Shown: positions 23,637 to 32,417 of the stretch, one piece after another | How positions within the stretch are numbered: position 1 is the stretch's first letter | Layout: each line of letters opens with the position of its first letter | DNA from: Pseudomonadota bacterium | GTDB taxonomy: Bacteria > Pseudomonadota > Gammaproteobacteria > Burkholderiales > Burkholderiaceae_D | Assembly: GCA_023422955.1 (NCBI GenBank) | Contig: JAFAGG010000042.1 | Span: forward strand, 1-41,861 | Direction of reading: 5' to 3' | DNA length: 41,861 nucleotides | Translations under genes and position numbers: made by a program | The notes under the pieces: generated by a model | Told to the model about the DNA's origin: nothing | The model's database searches: none | The model's input: only the letters and a program-made list of their open reading frames with translations

Positions 23637-24920
23637 ATGCTTTTTTCCAAACTTAGAAAAGCTCGTTTGATATTCTCGCTGAACGATCCCGGTTGGGGAA
23701 GAGGGTCGCAGAATAACGAACCGCCAAAAAATCCGGACAATAACAACAATAGAAGGCCGCCCGAAGGGCCGCCTGATCTCGACCAGCTATGGCGCGATTT
23801 CAATCAGCGTCTCAGTCGCATGTTCGGCAACAAGAAGGGCGGCGGCGGTGGTTCCGGCGGCGATTACACACCCGACATGAAGGGCGCCGGCATCGGCGTT
23901 GGCGCTATTGTCGCTGTTGCCTTGTTCCTGTGGGCGATCAGCGGCTTCTTCATCGTGCAGGAAGGCCAGACCGCCGTGGTCAAGACCTTCGGCAAATACA
24001 GCCATTCCACGCCGGCCGGTTTCAACTGGCGCTGGCCTTATCCGATTCAGTCGCATGAGACTGTCAATGTCTCGGAAGTGCGGATCATAGAAGTCGGCTA
24101 TCGCGGCAATGTCCGCAACAAGCAGGTGCGCGAAGCCTTGATGCTGACCGAAGATGAAAACATCATCGATATCCAGTTCGCAGTGCAGTACCGCCTGAAG
24201 AGTGCGGCGGACTGGCTGTTCAACAACCGCGACAAGGATGAAATCGTCAAGCAGGTCGCTGAGGCCGCCATCCGTGAAGTGGTGGGCAAGAACAAGATGG
24301 ACTTCGTCTTGTACGAAGGACGCGAGCAAGTGGCGCTGGATACTACGGAAGTGATGCAGCAGATACTCGATCGTTACGGTTCGGGTGTGCAAGTCGCTGC
24401 GGTAACCATGCAGAATGTACAGCCGCCGGAGCAGGTGCAAGCCGCATTCGACGATGCGGTAAAGGCGGGACAGGATCGCGAGCGTATGAAGAATGAAGGC
24501 CAGGCGTATGCGAATAACGTGGTTCCGCGTGCCCGCGGTGCTGCAGCGCGTCTGATGGAAGAGGCTGAAGCGTATCGTTCGCAGTCGGTCGCAACCGCGC
24601 AAGGTGATGCCGAGCGTTTCCGTCAGGTGGTGGCCGAATACCAGAAGGCGCCTGCCGTTACGCGCGAGCGCATGTACCTGGAAACCATGCAGCAGATTTT
24701 CACAAATACTAGCAAGATCATGGTGGATACGCGCAGTGGCAACAACCTCCTTTATTTGCCGCTGGATAAGTTGATTTCCCAGACCGCGACCGGCGGACCG
24801 GACGGCGCCAATCGGCCGCCTGCGCCTACGCTGGAAAACCAGCAAAGCACCGAGCCGGCGCGGCAGGATGATGCGCGCAATCGGGATACGCGTACCACAC
24901 GTGATAGGGAGGGCAGATAA
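23637..24920 (+). CDS. hflK: FtsH protease modulator HflK
   Basis: SPFH/prohibitin-family protein that assembles with HflC into a periplasmic cage around the FtsH protease. The 427-residue product has a Gly/Asn/Pro-rich cytoplasmic start (to residue 82), one transmembrane helix at about 84-106, a band-7 domain (about 105-300), a coiled-coil region with ERMKNEGQAYANNVVPRARG and a hydrophilic Asp/Arg-rich tail. The ATG at 23637 has a poor ribosome site, but the sequence FSLNDPGWG soon after it is typical of the family's start. It shares one base with hflC (TAATG). Confidence 0.95.
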   Translation: MLFSKLRKARLIFSLNDPGWGRGSQNNEPPKNPDNNNNRRPPEGPPDLDQLWRDFNQRLSRMFGNKKGGGGGSGGDYTPDMKGAGIGVGAIVAVALFLWAISGFFIVQEGQTAVVKTFGKYSHSTPAGFNWRWPYPIQSHETVNVSEVRIIEVGYRGNVRNKQVREALMLTEDENIIDIQFAVQYRLKSAADWLFNNRDKDEIVKQVAEAAIREVVGKNKMDFVLYEGREQVALDTTEVMQQILDRYGSGVQVAAVTMQNVQPPEQVQAAFDDAVKAGQDRERMKNEGQAYANNVVPRARGAAARLMEEAEAYRSQSVATAQGDAERFRQVVAEYQKAPAVTRERMYLETMQQIFTNTSKIMVDTRSGNNLLYLPLDKLISQTATGGPDGANRPPAPTLENQQSTEPARQDDARNRDTRTTRDREGR

Positions 24921-25795
24921 TGAGTCGTCCAGTTTCCATACTTATTGCCCTGGCTATTTTGTTAGGGGTGGCATCGTCCATGCTGTTTGTGGTGGACCAG
25001 CGTAACTACGCGGTGGTCTTCGCTCTGGGTGAAGTCAAGAAGGTTATCCATGAGCCCGGCTTGCACTTCAAGCTGCCGCCGCCTTTCCAGAATGTGATGT
25101 TCATCGAAAAGCGCATCCTGACCCTGGATACGCCGGATGCGGATCGCTTCATTACCGCGGAAAAGAAAAACATCCTGGTCGATGCCTACGTGAAGTGGCG
25201 CATTACCGATCCGCGCCTGTTCTTCGTCAGCTTTGGCGGCGACGAGCGCCGTACCCAGGATAGGCTGGCCCAGATCGTAAAGGCTGCCCTGAACGAAGAA
25301 ATTACCAAGCGTACCGTTCGCGAAGTGATCTCAGGTGAAAGAAATGCGGTCATGGCTGCGGTTAACACCAAGGTGGCGACTGAGAGCAAAACCCTGGGTC
25401 TGGAAATTATCGATGTGCGTCTGAAACGCGTGGATTACGTGGACCAGATCAGCGCTTCCGTGTATGACCGTATGCGCGCCGAACGTACCCGTGTAGCCAA
25501 TGAATTGCGTTCCACCGGTTTTGCAGAATCCGAAAAGATTCGCGCAGATGCCGATCGCCAGCGTACTGTTATCCTCGCTGAAGCCTATCGCGACGCCGAG
25601 GCAATCAAGGGTAAGGGTGAGGCGCAGGCCACGCAGGTTTACGGCCAGGCATTTGGTCAGAACCCGGAATTCTTCCGCTTCTACCGTAGCCTGGAAGCGT
25701 ATCGGAGTAGTTTTAAAGATCGCAATGATGTACTGGTGATCGATCCTAATTCCGAATTCTTCCGCTATTTCAAGAACGCGGCTCCCACGAAATAA
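24920..25795 (+). CDS. hflC: FtsH protease modulator HflC
   Basis: Partner of HflK in the HflKC complex on the periplasmic side of the inner membrane. The 291-residue protein has an N-terminal transmembrane segment (about 5-25), a band-7 domain with VVFALGEVKKVIHEPGLHFK, and a helical region (ERTRVANELRSTGFAESEKIRADADRQ in part). It overlaps the last base of hflK, so translation of the two is coupled and equal amounts are likely made. Confidence 0.97.
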   Translation: MSRPVSILIALAILLGVASSMLFVVDQRNYAVVFALGEVKKVIHEPGLHFKLPPPFQNVMFIEKRILTLDTPDADRFITAEKKNILVDAYVKWRITDPRLFFVSFGGDERRTQDRLAQIVKAALNEEITKRTVREVISGERNAVMAAVNTKVATESKTLGLEIIDVRLKRVDYVDQISASVYDRMRAERTRVANELRSTGFAESEKIRADADRQRTVILAEAYRDAEAIKGKGEAQATQVYGQAFGQNPEFFRFYRSLEAYRSSFKDRNDVLVIDPNSEFFRYFKNAAPTK

Positions 25796-25802
25796 TGCGT
25801 TC

Positions 25803-25988
25803 GTGAGCAATTCGTGGTTGATGGCAGTGGGATTGATGCTCATACTTGAGGGCATCATTCCCTTTCTTTTTCCGAAACAGTGGCGACAAACGTTCGAGCA
25901 GATTACACGCTTTAACGATGGCCAACTCCGGTTTTTCGGATTGGCGGCACTGCTGGCAGGAGCAGCAGTGCTTTTTTTCGTTCTGTGA
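25803..25988 (+). CDS. Small DUF2065 membrane protein
   Basis: A 61-residue protein with two hydrophobic segments (about 6-22 and 43-60) separated by a charged loop, PKQWRQTFEQITRFNDGQLRFFG, whose QWR and LRxxG pattern is typical of DUF2065 (YjeT). Its function is unknown. The GTG start at 25803 lies seven bases after hflC; an internal ATG at 25821 would shorten it to 55 residues. YjeT also follows hflC in E. coli, and in betaproteobacteria hisZ then follows. Confidence 0.88.
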   Translation: MSNSWLMAVGLMLILEGIIPFLFPKQWRQTFEQITRFNDGQLRFFGLAALLAGAAVLFFVL

Positions 25989-26021
25989 CGGCTGATCTAT
26001 TTTTATCGCTGTATCGCTGTT

Positions 26022-27173
26022 ATGCCAAACTGGCTTCTTCCCGAAAATATTGCTGATGTCTTGCCGTCCGAGGCGCGCAAGATAGAAGATTTGCGTCGAG
26101 CCATCCTGGATCATTTCCGTCTTTACGGTTATGAACTGGTGATGCCGCCCATGCTGGAATACCTGCAATCGCTCACGGTTGCCAGCCAGGACATGGACCT
26201 GCGGATCTTCAAGGTAGTTGATCATCTGTCCGGCCGCACCATGGGCTTGCGTGCTGACATGACCACGCAGGTCGCCCGTATCGATGCGCATTTGCTCAAC
26301 CGCGAGTCCGTGACGCGGCTATGTTATGCCGGCAGCGTGCTGCATACTCGTCCCTCCGGCTTGCATGCGACGCGCGAACCGCTGCAGATCGGTGCGGAAA
26401 TCTACGGCCATGCCGGCCTGGAAGCCGATGCCGAGATCCAGGAACTGGCATTGGCCACTCTGGCCCTGGCGGGTTTCCCGGAAGTTCGCATGGACTTGTC
26501 GCATGCAGGTATACTGCGTGCGATTCTCGCGCTGGATGAAACGGCCCGCCAAGATGAGCAAGAGGTTTATGCCTTGCTGCGCGCCAAGGATATTGCCGGT
26601 TTGCGCAGCCTGACGGCAAGTTATCAATCTGCCACCCGTGAAGCCCTGCTGGCTCTGCCTGGGCTTTATGGCGAAGCAGATGTGCTGGATGCGGCAAGGC
26701 GAGCCTTGCCAGACTTGCCCGAGATAGGGCGTGCGCTGGATGAATTGCAGCACCTGGTAACGCTCGCCGGCAAGGCGGACGTCACGATAGATTTGGCGGA
26801 TTTGCGCGGCTATCAGTATGAAAGCGGCGCGATGTTTGCGTTGTATGTTCCGGGCTTGCCGAATGCAGTCGCACGCGGCGGGCGTTATGACCATGTGGGC
26901 GAAGCCTTTGGCCGCGCCCGCCCGGCGACCGGTTTTTCCCTGGATTTGCGTGAGCTAGCGCGCTTGTTGCCTGTTGCAGGACGCAAGCATGCGATATGTG
27001 CCCCCTGGAGCGAAGATGCTTCGCTGCGTGCGGCAATCGCGGATTTGCGCGCACAAGGAGAAATCGTGATCCAGCATTTTCCCGGCCATGAAAATGGCCA
27101 GGATGAATTCGATTGCGACCGTTCCATCGCATTCCAGGATGGAAAATGGATTGTTGAAAACGTGATTAAGTGA
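26022..27173 (+). CDS. hisZ: ATP phosphoribosyltransferase regulatory subunit HisZ
   Basis: A HisRS-like protein that activates the short form of HisG, the first enzyme of histidine synthesis, and confers histidine feedback. The 383-residue product opens with NWLLPENIADVLPSEARKIEDLR and has class II-like motifs (LRADMTTQVARI, ARGGRYDHVGE, ATGFSLDL) but lacks the anticodon-binding domain of HisS. hisG is not in the window. Its stop TGA overlaps the purA ATG (TGATG), as is usual in betaproteobacteria. Confidence 0.95.
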   Translation: MPNWLLPENIADVLPSEARKIEDLRRAILDHFRLYGYELVMPPMLEYLQSLTVASQDMDLRIFKVVDHLSGRTMGLRADMTTQVARIDAHLLNRESVTRLCYAGSVLHTRPSGLHATREPLQIGAEIYGHAGLEADAEIQELALATLALAGFPEVRMDLSHAGILRAILALDETARQDEQEVYALLRAKDIAGLRSLTASYQSATREALLALPGLYGEADVLDAARRALPDLPEIGRALDELQHLVTLAGKADVTIDLADLRGYQYESGAMFALYVPGLPNAVARGGRYDHVGEAFGRARPATGFSLDLRELARLLPVAGRKHAICAPWSEDASLRAAIADLRAQGEIVIQHFPGHENGQDEFDCDRSIAFQDGKWIVENVIK

Positions 27174-28480
27174 TGAATAGCATGGCAAAGAATGTGGTGG
27201 TGGTCGGTACTCAATGGGGTGATGAGGGCAAGGGAAAAGTCGTCGATTGGCTGACCGACCATGCCGAAGGCGTGGTGCGTTTTCAGGGCGGGCACAATGC
27301 CGGCCATACCCTGGTCATCGGCGGTCAGAAGACGGCGCTGCAATTGATTCCTTCGGGCATCATGCGCCCCGGCGTGGCGTGTTATGTCGGCAATGGCGTC
27401 GTGCTGTCGATTCCCGACCTGCTGCGCGAGATCGACAAGCTGGAAGCCAATGGCATCGAGGTCGTGTCGCGCCTGAAAATTTCCGAGTCCTGCCCCTTGA
27501 TCCTGCCTTATCACGTTGCTCTGGATCTGGCACGCGAAGCAGCACGCGGCAGCGCCAAGATCGGCACTACCGGCAAGGGCATCGGCCCCGCCTATGAAGA
27601 CAAGGTGGCGCGCCGCGCGATCCGCGTGGCCGATCTGCTGAATGAAAAGCGCTTTGCCGAAAAGCTGCTGGAAAACCTGGATTACCATAATTTTGTGCTG
27701 ACCCAGTATCTGAAGGCACAGCCTGTCGATTACCAGGAAACGCTGGACAAGGCCTTGGCCGACGTGCCGCGCATCAAGCCCATGGTGACCGATGTGTCGA
27801 GCGCGCTGTATTCCGCGCACAAGTCCGGTTCCAACCTGCTGTTTGAAGGCGCACAGGGCAGTCTGCTGGACGTGGATCACGGCACCTATCCGTTTGTGAC
27901 ATCGAGCAATTGCGTTGCCGGCAGCGCTGCGGCGGGTTCGGGCGTGGGGCCGGACATGCTGCATTACGTGCTCGGTATTACCAAGGCCTATACCACCCGT
28001 GTCGGTTCCGGTCCCTTTCCTTCGGAACTGGCGACCGACGACGGCATAGGCAAACACCTGGCTACCGTCGGCCATGAGTTCGGTACCGTTACCGGTCGTC
28101 CGCGCCGTTGCGGCTGGTTCGATGCCGCCTTGCTGAAGCGCTCGGTGCAGATCAACGGCACTTCCGGCATTTGTCTGACCAAGCTGGATGTGCTGGATGG
28201 CGTGCAGTCGCTGAAGCTTTGCACCGGCTACAAGCTCGATGGCAAGGAAGTCGATATCTTCCCGTCCGGCGCCGAGGATGCCGCGCGTTGCGAACCCATC
28301 TACGAAGAAATGCCGGGCTGGACGGAAAACACCGTGGGCGCCAAGTCCATGGATGCCTTGCCGGCCAATGCGCGTGCCTACGTGAAGCGTATCGAAGAAT
28401 TGATCGGCGTGCCCATCGATATGGTATCGACCGGCCCTGATCGCGAAGAGACGATCGTATTGCGTCATCCTTTCCTGTAA
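27173..28480 (+). CDS. purA: Adenylosuccinate synthetase
   Basis: Makes adenylosuccinate from IMP, aspartate and GTP, the first committed step to AMP. The 435-residue protein contains the P-loop GTQWGDEGKGK at 12-22, the catalytic region GGHNAGHT and GPAYEDKVARRAIR, and the C-terminal NK-like TKLDVLD base-recognition motif. I chose ATG 27173, overlapping the hisZ stop; ATG 27182 (MAKNVVVVG) is an alternative, and a GTG at 27170 is also in frame. A phosphoribosyltransferase gene follows 16 bases after the stop, with no terminator between them. Confidence 0.97.
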   Translation: MNSMAKNVVVVGTQWGDEGKGKVVDWLTDHAEGVVRFQGGHNAGHTLVIGGQKTALQLIPSGIMRPGVACYVGNGVVLSIPDLLREIDKLEANGIEVVSRLKISESCPLILPYHVALDLAREAARGSAKIGTTGKGIGPAYEDKVARRAIRVADLLNEKRFAEKLLENLDYHNFVLTQYLKAQPVDYQETLDKALADVPRIKPMVTDVSSALYSAHKSGSNLLFEGAQGSLLDVDHGTYPFVTSSNCVAGSAAAGSGVGPDMLHYVLGITKAYTTRVGSGPFPSELATDDGIGKHLATVGHEFGTVTGRPRRCGWFDAALLKRSVQINGTSGICLTKLDVLDGVQSLKLCTGYKLDGKEVDIFPSGAEDAARCEPIYEEMPGWTENTVGAKSMDALPANARAYVKRIEELIGVPIDMVSTGPDREETIVLRHPFL

Positions 28481-28496
28481 TCCCTGGGGATAGTTC

Positions 28497-29033
28497 GTGC
28501 CGCAATCGACCGACAAGGATCTATGGGTTAGCTGGGATGACTATCACCGGGCTATCGAAAAATTGGCGCTGAAGGTCCACGAATCGGGCTGGCACTTTGA
28601 TGTCGTGCTTTGCCTGGCGCGCGGTGGCCTGAGGCCCGGCGATCTTTTCTCCCGAATTTTCGATGTGCCGCTGGCGATTCTTTCCACCAGTTCTTATAGG
28701 GAAGACGCCGGCAAGGTGCAGGGTGGTCTAGATATCGGCAAGCATGTGTCCATGAGCAGCGGAGCGCTGGAAGGCCGGGTACTGCTGATCGACGATTTGG
28801 TGGACTCGGGCGTTACCCTGCAAAAGGTGCAGCAGAATCTGAAGCAGAATTTTCCCGGCATCAGCGAAGTGAAAACCGCCGTAGTCTGGTACAAGGCCTG
28901 CTCGGTCGCTGTCCCTGATTTTTATGTGGATTATCTTCCGACCAATCCCTGGATACACCAGCCCTTTGAAGAATACGATGGCTTGCGCCCTCATCAGTTA
29001 GCGGCCTGGCTGAAGAAGGGGGAGGCGAGCTGA
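28497..29033 (+). CDS. Phosphoribosyltransferase-domain protein
   Basis: A 178-residue type I phosphoribosyltransferase. The PRPP-binding loop VLLIDDLVDSGVTL lies at 95-108, and the upstream LARGGLRPGDLF and the DYLPTNPWIHQPFEEY end resemble xanthine/hypoxanthine phosphoribosyltransferases such as Gpt or archaeal Hpt-like proteins. The substrate cannot be settled from sequence alone, but its position after purA suggests purine salvage. The GTG start at 28497 has no strong ribosome site. A strong terminator follows and closes the hfq–purA transcription region. Confidence 0.9.
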   Translation: MPQSTDKDLWVSWDDYHRAIEKLALKVHESGWHFDVVLCLARGGLRPGDLFSRIFDVPLAILSTSSYREDAGKVQGGLDIGKHVSMSSGALEGRVLLIDDLVDSGVTLQKVQQNLKQNFPGISEVKTAVVWYKACSVAVPDFYVDYLPTNPWIHQPFEEYDGLRPHQLAAWLKKGEAS

Positions 29034-29060
29034 ACGCCGGTCGAGTTTTCTCGTATCCGA

Positions 29061-29086
29061 ACCGCTGCCTGGGCAGCGGTTTTTTT
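29061..29086 (+). terminator. Rho-independent terminator after the phosphoribosyltransferase gene
   Basis: ACCGCTGC (29061-29068) pairs with GCAGCGGT (29073-29080) around a CTGG loop, directly followed by six T residues. It ends the purA–phosphoribosyltransferase transcript. Confidence 0.94.
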
Positions 29087-29194
29087 ATGCCTGGCTCAGC
29101 TTGTCGATGAATGAGAAGATCGGTACCGCTGGCCCCAATTTTGCTGCAAAAAGAAAAGAGGGCGCTGGTCCTGATGCAGATAAACGAGATGCCT

Positions 29195-29587
29195 ATGAAA
29201 ATTGAATCGCCGCCAGCCAGAAATGTATTCGGTCAGCCGCTGGTGCCTTGCTCGTTTGAGCCTCTGACGGGTTTTTTCCGCGACGGCTGCTGCAAGACCA
29301 GCGCTGAAGATGTCGGCACGCATGTGGTTTGCGCAGTCATGACGGAAGAGTTTCTGGCGTTCAGCAAAGGGGCAGGCAACGATCTTAGCGCGCCGCGGCC
29401 GGAGTTGGGTTTTCCCGGGTTGAAGGCAGGAGATCAATGGTGTCTTTGCGCATTGCGCTGGGTCGAGGCATTCTCGGCAGGCCTGGCGCCGGCCGTCATT
29501 CTGGAGAGTACGAATTACAATGTGCTGGATTACATTCCTCTGGAAATATTGCAGCGCTTCCAGGTGGGCGGCCCGGAAGAAATGTGA
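29195..29587 (+). CDS. DUF2237 family protein
   Basis: A protein of about 130 residues belonging to the uncharacterised DUF2237 family. The signature is clear: NVFGQPLVPCSFEPLTGFFRDGCC, then VCAVMTEEFLAFSK, GNDLSAPRPE, GFPGLKAGDQWCLCALRW and LESTNYNVLDYIPLE (pieces of the conserved core). Six cysteines, including the GCC pair and WCLC, suggest metal binding or redox chemistry, which is inference. The start is uncertain: ATGs at 29174, 29189 and 29195 are all in frame; 29195 has a GAGA site at five bases, while 29174 has AGAGGG 11 bases upstream. The gene follows a terminator, so it has its own, unidentified promoter. Confidence 0.88.
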   Translation: MKIESPPARNVFGQPLVPCSFEPLTGFFRDGCCKTSAEDVGTHVVCAVMTEEFLAFSKGAGNDLSAPRPELGFPGLKAGDQWCLCALRWVEAFSAGLAPAVILESTNYNVLDYIPLEILQRFQVGGPEEM

Positions 29588-29684
29588 GTGCCTGTATCAG
29601 CTTGATGATGAGGAATTGAAGCGGGGGAGAGAAGCCAGCTTATGGCTGGTATCGCCTGAGGAAGACTTTGAAAAATCTGGACGT

Positions 29685-29722
29685 AAAAAAACCTAAGTCA
29701 TTGTATCCAAAGACTTAGGTTT
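29685..29722 (-). terminator. Terminator of tRNA-Leu (minus strand)
   Basis: AAACCTAAGTC (29689-29699) and GACTTAGGTTT (29712-29722) form a perfect 11-bp stem with a 12-base loop. Read on the minus strand it is followed by a run of T (A-run at 29685-29691 on plus). It lies ten bases downstream of the tRNA 3' end. Confidence 0.9.
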
Positions 29723-29731
29723 ATTCACTTG

Positions 29732-29816
29732 TGGTGCCCACGGAGGGACTCGAACCCCCACACCTCGCGGCACATGGACCTGAACCATGCGCGTCTACCA
29801 ATTCCGCCACGTGGGC
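29732..29816 (-). tRNA. tRNA-Leu (anticodon CAG)
   Basis: An 85-base class II tRNA including the encoded CCA end. The acceptor stem GCCCACG/CGTGGGC is perfectly paired, followed by discriminator A and CCA. The D-arm has GGCGGAATTGGTAGACGC in outline, and the anticodon stem CATGG/CCATG encloses TTCAGGT, giving anticodon CAG that reads the CUG leucine codon. A long variable arm (TGCCGCGAGGT region) and the T-loop GTTCGAGTC complete the structure. CTG is abundantly used in the neighbouring genes, so this should be a major leucine tRNA. Confidence 0.97.
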
Positions 29817-29832
29817 CCTACGAAAGAATGAG

Positions 29833-29860
29833 ATTATAGCGGGTTCATGCCGGAAGTCAA
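29833..29860 (-). promoter_or_regulatory. Sigma-70 promoter of tRNA-Leu
   Basis: Read on the minus strand, TTGACT (29860-29855) and a perfect TATAAT (29838-29833) are 16 bases apart. Predicted start is near 29826, about ten bases before the tRNA 5' end. Confidence 0.88.
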
Positions 29861-29980
29861 TTAACTTTGTGAGATTTTTTTATGAATATGAATGAGTCAG
29901 GATGCTTGCTTGAGTATTAGGCAAAGCTTGCGGCCTCCGTTACACTACGCATTGACATTAATCTCTCTTAGAAAAATCAT

Positions 29981-32416
29981 TTGAGCCAATTCTCCTATTC
30001 CATTCCCAGTCGCGAAGAAATCTTGGGCATCTTGCGTACTGCTACGCAAATCCATGATGCCGAATCCTTGGCCAAGGCGCTGGGCGTCAAAGCTAATGAG
30101 ATGGAAGGCCTTATGCGCCGCTTGCATGCCATGGAGCGCGATGGGCAAATCAAGCCAGGTCGAGACGGCCAATACCAGCTGGCGCTCGCATCCAGTTTTA
30201 TTGAAGGCAAGGTAAGCGGACACCGCGAAGGCTACGGTTTCCTGATGCCTAGCGATGGTAGCGCTGATGTATTTCTTCCTGAAAAAGAAATGCAGAAGGT
30301 CCTGCATGGAGACAAGGTACAGGTACGCATTGCCGGAACCGATCGTCGTGGCCGTCCGGAAGGCACGATCGTCGAAGTGGTGGAGCGCGCCAATACGCAT
30401 GTCATCGGGCGATTGCTCAATGAAAACGGTGCCTGGATCGTCGTGCCGGAAGACAAGCGCATCGGGCAGGATATCCTGGTGACGGGTTTGCCGGGCCAGG
30501 CCAAGGCCGGCCAGGTAGTTACGGTGGAACTGGTGGAGCAGCCTTCGCGTTATACCCAGCCGGTAGGCAAGGTAGTGGAAGTGCTGGGCGACATCGATGA
30601 TCCCGGCATGGAAATCGAAATTGCGGTGCGCAAATATGGCGTGCCGCACGAGTTTTCGGAAGCGGCTAAGCAGCAGGCTTCCAAGTTGCCGAATGAAGTT
30701 CGCCCCGCCGATTTTGTCGAGCGCGTGGATTTGCGCGATGTGCCGCTGGTGACCATCGATGGCGAGGATGCGCGCGATTTCGACGATGCGGTTTATTGTG
30801 AGCCGGTGAAAATAGGCCGCAGCGCCGGCTATCGCCTGCTGGTCGCGATTGCCGATGTCAGCCATTACGTGCGGCCGCAGGATGCGCTGGATGAGGATGC
30901 GCTGGAACGCAGCACCTCGGTTTATTTTCCGCGCCGCGTCATTCCCATGCTGCCGGAAAAGCTGTCGAACGGCCTGTGCTCATTGAATCCTGATGTCGAT
31001 CGACTGACCTTAGTGTGCGACATGGTGATCACGGCAAAAGGTGAAGTCAAGGCTTACCAGTTCTATCCCGCCGTCATGCATTCGGCCGCACGCCTGACCT
31101 ATACCGAAGTGGCCGCCATCCTTGCCAATACCAAGGGCGTGGAAGCCGCGCGGCGCCAGCCGCTGGTGCCGCATCTTCAGCATTTGAACGAGGCGTTCCA
31201 TGCCTTGCTGCAGGCGCGCCGCGCCCGGGGTGCGATCGATTTCGACACGACGGAAACCTATATCGTCTGCAATGCAATGGGCAAGATCGAACAGATCGTG
31301 CCGCGCGTGCGCAACGATGCGCATAGGCTGATCGAGGAATGCATGCTGGCCGCCAACGTCTGCGCGGCGGATCTGCTGGAAAGGCATAAGCATCCGGGGC
31401 TGTTCCGCGTGCATGCCGGACCTACCGAAGAAAAGCTCAAACAGTTGCGCGCCTTCCTGAAGCAGCTCGGTTTGCATCTGGGCGGCAATGACAGTCCATC
31501 CGCCGGCGACTACGCGGAACTGATGGAAAAGATCAAGCTGAGGCCGGACGCCGTGCTATTGCAGACCATGCTGCTGCGCTCCATGCAGCAAGCCGTCTAC
31601 GGCCCCGACAATATCGGTCACTTCGGCCTGTCGTATGACGCCTATGCCCACTTCACCAGCCCCATCCGGCGCTATCCCGATCTGCTGACGCACCGAGCGA
31701 TCAAGGCCATCCTGCAAGGCAAGCGCTACCATCCGAAAGACGTGGACACTAGCCTGCTGAATACGACCTTGTCGCCGGCAGCACGTCGCATGGCGGCGGA
31801 GGACAAGGCGCAGGGCAAGAAGCGTCATGAAGGCGATCTGGCCATATGGGAATCCCTGGGCATACACTGCTCGGCCAACGAGCGTCGCGCCGATGAAGCT
31901 TCGCGCGATGTGGAAGCCTGGCTCAAGTGTTATTTCGTGCGCGACAAGCTGGGCGAGGAATTCACGGGCACCATTTCCGGCGTGACGACCTTCGGGATTT
32001 TTGTTCAACTGGATGCGCTGTTCATCGAAGGCCTGGTGCACGTGACTGAACTGGGTGCCGATTATTTTCAGTACGACGATGCCCGGCATGAACTGCGCGG
32101 CGAGCGCACCGGCATTCGCTACCAGCTGACCGATCGCGTGACGGTGCAGATCAGCCGGGTCGACCTGGATGCGCGGCGCATAGACCTGCGCCTCGTCTCT
32201 GAACCCAGCATACGCACGCAGCTGAAGAACGAAGCGCGTCGTGCCAATGAGGCTGCACCGGGCAAGGCCAAAAAGGCGGCCAGCAAGAAAACGCGCCCGC
32301 CCGAAAAGGCGCCGGTAAAGTCGGCCAGCACGGCCAAGGCGGCACGGGGCAGTCGCACAGCCGCGAAGAAGAGTGCCGCGAAGAAGCAAACCAGGAACGG
32401 CAGGAAGAAACACTAA
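29981..32416 (+). CDS. rnr: Exoribonuclease R
   Basis: A processive 3'-5' hydrolytic exoribonuclease that can degrade structured RNA. The 811-residue product has an N-terminal winged-helix region (about 10-68), cold-shock OB domains, the RNB catalytic domain with D260, D266, D268 and D269 in TIDGEDARDFDDAVY, the HFTSPIRRYPDLLTHR region, an S1 domain around 640-725 and a Lys/Ala/Arg-rich tail from about 740. TTG at 29981 is the only plausible start: a stop codon lies 12 bases upstream and the next ATG falls inside the winged helix. No strong ribosome site is visible. rlmB follows after one base, the same pairing as in E. coli. Confidence 0.96.
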   Translation: MSQFSYSIPSREEILGILRTATQIHDAESLAKALGVKANEMEGLMRRLHAMERDGQIKPGRDGQYQLALASSFIEGKVSGHREGYGFLMPSDGSADVFLPEKEMQKVLHGDKVQVRIAGTDRRGRPEGTIVEVVERANTHVIGRLLNENGAWIVVPEDKRIGQDILVTGLPGQAKAGQVVTVELVEQPSRYTQPVGKVVEVLGDIDDPGMEIEIAVRKYGVPHEFSEAAKQQASKLPNEVRPADFVERVDLRDVPLVTIDGEDARDFDDAVYCEPVKIGRSAGYRLLVAIADVSHYVRPQDALDEDALERSTSVYFPRRVIPMLPEKLSNGLCSLNPDVDRLTLVCDMVITAKGEVKAYQFYPAVMHSAARLTYTEVAAILANTKGVEAARRQPLVPHLQHLNEAFHALLQARRARGAIDFDTTETYIVCNAMGKIEQIVPRVRNDAHRLIEECMLAANVCAADLLERHKHPGLFRVHAGPTEEKLKQLRAFLKQLGLHLGGNDSPSAGDYAELMEKIKLRPDAVLLQTMLLRSMQQAVYGPDNIGHFGLSYDAYAHFTSPIRRYPDLLTHRAIKAILQGKRYHPKDVDTSLLNTTLSPAARRMAAEDKAQGKKRHEGDLAIWESLGIHCSANERRADEASRDVEAWLKCYFVRDKLGEEFTGTISGVTTFGIFVQLDALFIEGLVHVTELGADYFQYDDARHELRGERTGIRYQLTDRVTVQISRVDLDARRIDLRLVSEPSIRTQLKNEARRANEAAPGKAKKAASKKTRPPEKAPVKSASTAKAARGSRTAAKKSAAKKQTRNGRKKH

Positions 32417-32417
32417 A

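Noticed and set aside
26885..28516. A 543-codon open frame on the minus strand opposite hisZ and purA
   Set aside because: It mirrors highly conserved, clearly coding plus-strand genes; its product has no recognisable family and is rich in His, Gln and Arg, as expected for an antisense shadow.
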